Shown piece after piece: positions 61,001 to 64,000 of a DNA stretch of 64,000 bases (positions are counted from its first letter, which is position 1; each line of letters opens with the position of its first letter). This stretch comes from Pipra filicauda (Eukaryota > Chordata > Aves > Passeriformes > Pipridae). The stretch is taken from assembly GCF_003945595.2 (NCBI RefSeq), contig NW_024104407.1:558001-622000 (forward strand), read 5' to 3'. The position numbers were made by a program, and so were the translations under genes. The notes below the pieces were generated by a model. That model ran no database searches and was not told the DNA's origin. It saw nothing but the letters and a program-made list of their open reading frames with translations.

Positions 61001-64000
61001 GAGCAATTTTCTGTTTGTTGTTAATTGTTCTGTTTGTTGGTTAATTATGACCCAATCACATGAAAGCCCCTGGCTTGCTTTTATTTTCCTGATGTTGCAA
61101 GCAAAACAAACTGTTGTGAACCAAAGACAAAGTTACTCATGGCTGCTTAGGGAAGGGTATCTTCCTGGTAGCCCCCTCAAGGAAAAACCCTTCAAGAGCA
61201 AAGCAAGACCTGAGTCACAGCTTTTGTCCCTCTACTCCTCTTGCTTTCAGCTTGGCTGTACTACAGGAAAATCCTCCCATGAACATTGTGTGGTCTCACC
61301 AGCATCCTCAATGCAGTGATAAACAGCTAAGTTAGTCTAAATTGAAGTCTGGCACACATATCTTAGAGAAGACTGCTTGGTGATCTGGATGTAGCAAATT
61401 GGATCAGACTATGAACCCCACATTGATATATGTCCATAGATATCCAAATATATGGATATGCATATATATGGGCGGAAAATAAAAGTTTGCTTTCTTGTAC
61501 ATCTCATCAGTGAGTAAACCAGCACATTTTAAGTAAGTAGGCTTTTGGTACCGTGTTTTCATATAGGACTTCAGAAAAGAGCCTTTGACGGTAGTAATAT
61601 GTAATTTTTCATTTAGTAATATGTAATATGTGTGCACATATACTTAACATACAGGAGTTATTTTTGTTCTGTTAGGCAGTGAACTCTCGTGTCTTATCAG
61701 TTTATACTTTTTGCAAAGAAAGCAAGAGGTCGTGCCTCACTATGAAGGCTTGTGCTTAGTAGGGAGACCAGTATAGTCATATTGCAAGTACAGTTGTGTC
61801 TGTTTTAATGTGATTGAGAAATGATACTTGTTGCCTTTGGTAACTATTAGCATATAAAGTACATCAGAATTAAGTATGTTGTTTTTCTGCTTGTTACTGG
61901 AGTATTACAGAAAATGAAGTATACAAAGTAAATGAAAAAAATGCTTCATGATGTCAAGAAATGTCACTGCTGCTTAATTTTCATTTCAGTTTTTGTAAGG
62001 AGTTAGAGTACTTATTTAACTTCATTCTAACAGTATTAAGCAACTAATTGGATAATGTGGGAAATTTCATTGTATTAATTAAATGTAACAATGGTACTCT
62101 ATCCAAACGAGAGATGACATTTGAATCAATATATGGTTTTCTTACTTGCTATAAAAGAACAAATCGTATTTTCAGCAATTCCTCTTCTTGATAGCAATTC
62201 TATAGATGGATTCACCCTTTGACTAGGGGTATTTCCATCCTTTTAATTAATCTACCACCATAGCCTTACAAAGTCCTTTTCAACAACTCTGTTAATAACC
62301 GTTCATGTAAATTAAGAATAAAATGTGTTTCCCATTTTTTTAAAGTTATAAAAACCAAAAAAACAATACAACAGAAAAAAAGGGCCTAAATAAAAGACAG
62401 CAAAATGTACACCTCTCCCATCAATGCAAAAGTATTCTTCACTTCTTCAGATGGGAACCAGAGGCAATGACGGCTGCATCAGGGAGCAGCCAATGCTGCT
62501 TTCTGCTTCAGCAGGTCGTTCACCAGCAGCAGTAGGGGAGAAGACCTTACTAATTTGGGAGGAGGGGCATCATACCTAATCTGGAGTCCAGGTCTTCCTC
62601 AAGCATTTCAGTTAGCTAAACCTGAATGCAAATGAATTGTGAAGAGTGTTTAGCATATTTCTGTTCGTATTCTCTTCGTTTAATGACTTGCTTTGTAAAT
62701 CTCAGTGGCATGGTTGTTGCTATTTTGGAGGCACTCTGTATTCTGTTGGCATCTTTCCCGGTTAAGTTTAGGTTTTGGGAGAAGGGCAGCAGATATGTCA
62801 GCATACCAGCCCACCTTGTAGAGAGAGAGAAATTGGGTGGACTTGTTCTGGATACTTATATATTATCTGTGGTTCATTGTGTGTGGAATACCTTTTGGGT
62901 TGACATCAACCACCCTTTTGGATGGTGAGGCTTTTTGTAACATTGTGCACAGTGGTTTAGGTTTGCAGACAGAAGTGGCAGAGGTGGCAGTGCTTACCTG
63001 GCTTCTCACTTACAGGAACAGCAGGTTTTCAATAAGGTACAAAATATAGAGCAAGACGCACTATCTTGAAGCATTAAAGGTGGCGGAGGGTGAATATATA
63101 AAATGTGTTAACACAATGTATGCATAACACATTCAGCCATTTCAGTCTTCAGCTAAATGATCAGGCCTTCTCAAAGAATTTCTGCTGCAATCACATTTGC
63201 AAAGTAACCCAAAAGTTCTGATTGGTTGGACTTGTTACTTGAAATATTTGTTGATAGTTGGCAATTTCATTATGGGTCTCCTGTACCTTGTGTGTACATT
63301 TTGCAGAGAAATGTAGAGGCAGTAGTTAATGGTTGAGGATAATAGTCTGCCAAAAAACAGTCAGCAGTAGGAAAGGCACACACAATCTACAGTCTTTGTA
63401 ACATATAACAGCTCTCACAAATGTAGTTAATGCATTTTAATCACCAAGCCTAATTGGAATTTGCAAAGTGAAGATGACAGCTAGTAATAGCATTGAAAAA
63501 AAATCCAGTGGCGATCAAATATACAGTATGGAAGTTAAAAAGAGCTGCTTATACATATAGGTTAAAGTTTATGTTCCCAGAATAAATAATGAATTAAGGA
63601 ACAAGAACCAGATTTAATGCTCACTTTAGTGCCATTAGAATTGAAAATGATCTCCAGAAATACTCAGAAGTGAGGGGAACACTTCTTGCTTGAACGGTTT
63701 AATAAATTGCATCAAACATCATCCCATGTATGTGCCCAGAAATACTTGTAAAGCTGTGTTTGTGTATCAGTACTATAGAGATGAACAAGTGAACATTGTG
63801 TGGGTGAATATTCTGCTTCTATCACAGCCAAGCAGTCACAGAGCTATGAAGCATCTGAAGGTCAGAACTCACCACAAAAACTTCAGTACTTTAACCGTGT
63901 ATATCCTTGTGTATGTGTGTATATCAATGTATTTGAATTGTTTCCTTGGGTAGTCTTACATTTCACTTGATACAAATACTGCAAAATTTGAATATTACCT
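55076..64000. other. Nine kilobases of non-coding AT-rich DNA
   Basis: No exon, RNA gene or repeat family was recognised. A T run at 57868-57882 is followed by TTAG, an acceptor-like string without a convincing exon. Other simple tracts lie at about 56369-56389 (A-rich) and 59170-59191 (T-rich). A 14-bp perfect palindrome sits at 59234-59247, and a 7-bp-arm AT hairpin near 61439-61460. The 113-codon frame at 60978-61319 has no recognisable domain. Confidence 0.58.

Noticed and set aside
1..64000. CRISPR arrays, bacterial operons, organellar insertions, rRNA genes or a multi-gene system
   Set aside because: No regularly spaced repeats, no run of same-strand coding genes and no recognisable organellar or rRNA sequence was seen on either strand.

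Overview
The window reads as nuclear DNA of a bird. It is AT-rich and has no dense coding. Its recognisable repeats are almost all CR1 LINE fragments, cut off at the 5' end as usual, and several end in copies of the CR1 octamer ATTCTATG/ATTCTGTG. There is no bacterial or organellar gene organisation and no tRNA, rRNA or CRISPR gene. I found no protein-coding exon I could name. The open frames that exist are chance ORFs or decayed pieces of CR1 ORF2. The simplest reading is a large intron or intergenic stretch of an avian chromosome. A tRNA-derived SINE argues against chicken-like genomes, where such elements are not prominent, but I cannot name the species.

Layout: 0-11.9 kb is AT-rich non-coding DNA with two small CR1 3' ends (882-1155 and 5670-5730), an A/C-rich tract (2468-2614), and a G-quadruplex-prone cluster running into a T/G-rich tract (3287-3441). 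At 11.9-12.8 kb lies a minus-strand CR1 in which part of the endonuclease coding region is joined directly to the ORF2 C-terminus. At 13.9-14.3 kb a GC- and CpG-rich patch with a near-consensus minus-strand splice donor looks like a possible small first exon. At 15.7-16.5 kb an old minus-strand CR1 is split by a 328-bp tRNA-Glu-derived SINE with A box, B box, a tetraloop hairpin near its 3' end and an A tail. At 19.4-20.6 kb is the longest CR1 fragment, including a dead reverse transcriptase. At 23.2-23.9 kb is the strongest CpG-rich patch, a candidate plus-strand promoter or alternative first exon.

From 24 to 43.5 kb there is mostly featureless AT-rich sequence with one old CR1 (31.0-31.4 kb), a 13-bp tandem repeat, a perfect hairpin and a possible ancient CORE-SINE trace. 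CR1 copies cluster again at 43.5-49.4 kb (four plus-strand copies) and at 54.4-55.1 kb (one minus-strand copy). From 55.1 kb to the end I see only AT-rich sequence with homopolymer tracts.

No set of genes working together is visible. The most noteworthy item is the tRNA-Glu SINE. Next are the two candidate promoter/first-exon patches and the internally deleted CR1. I found no evidence for a new multi-gene system.
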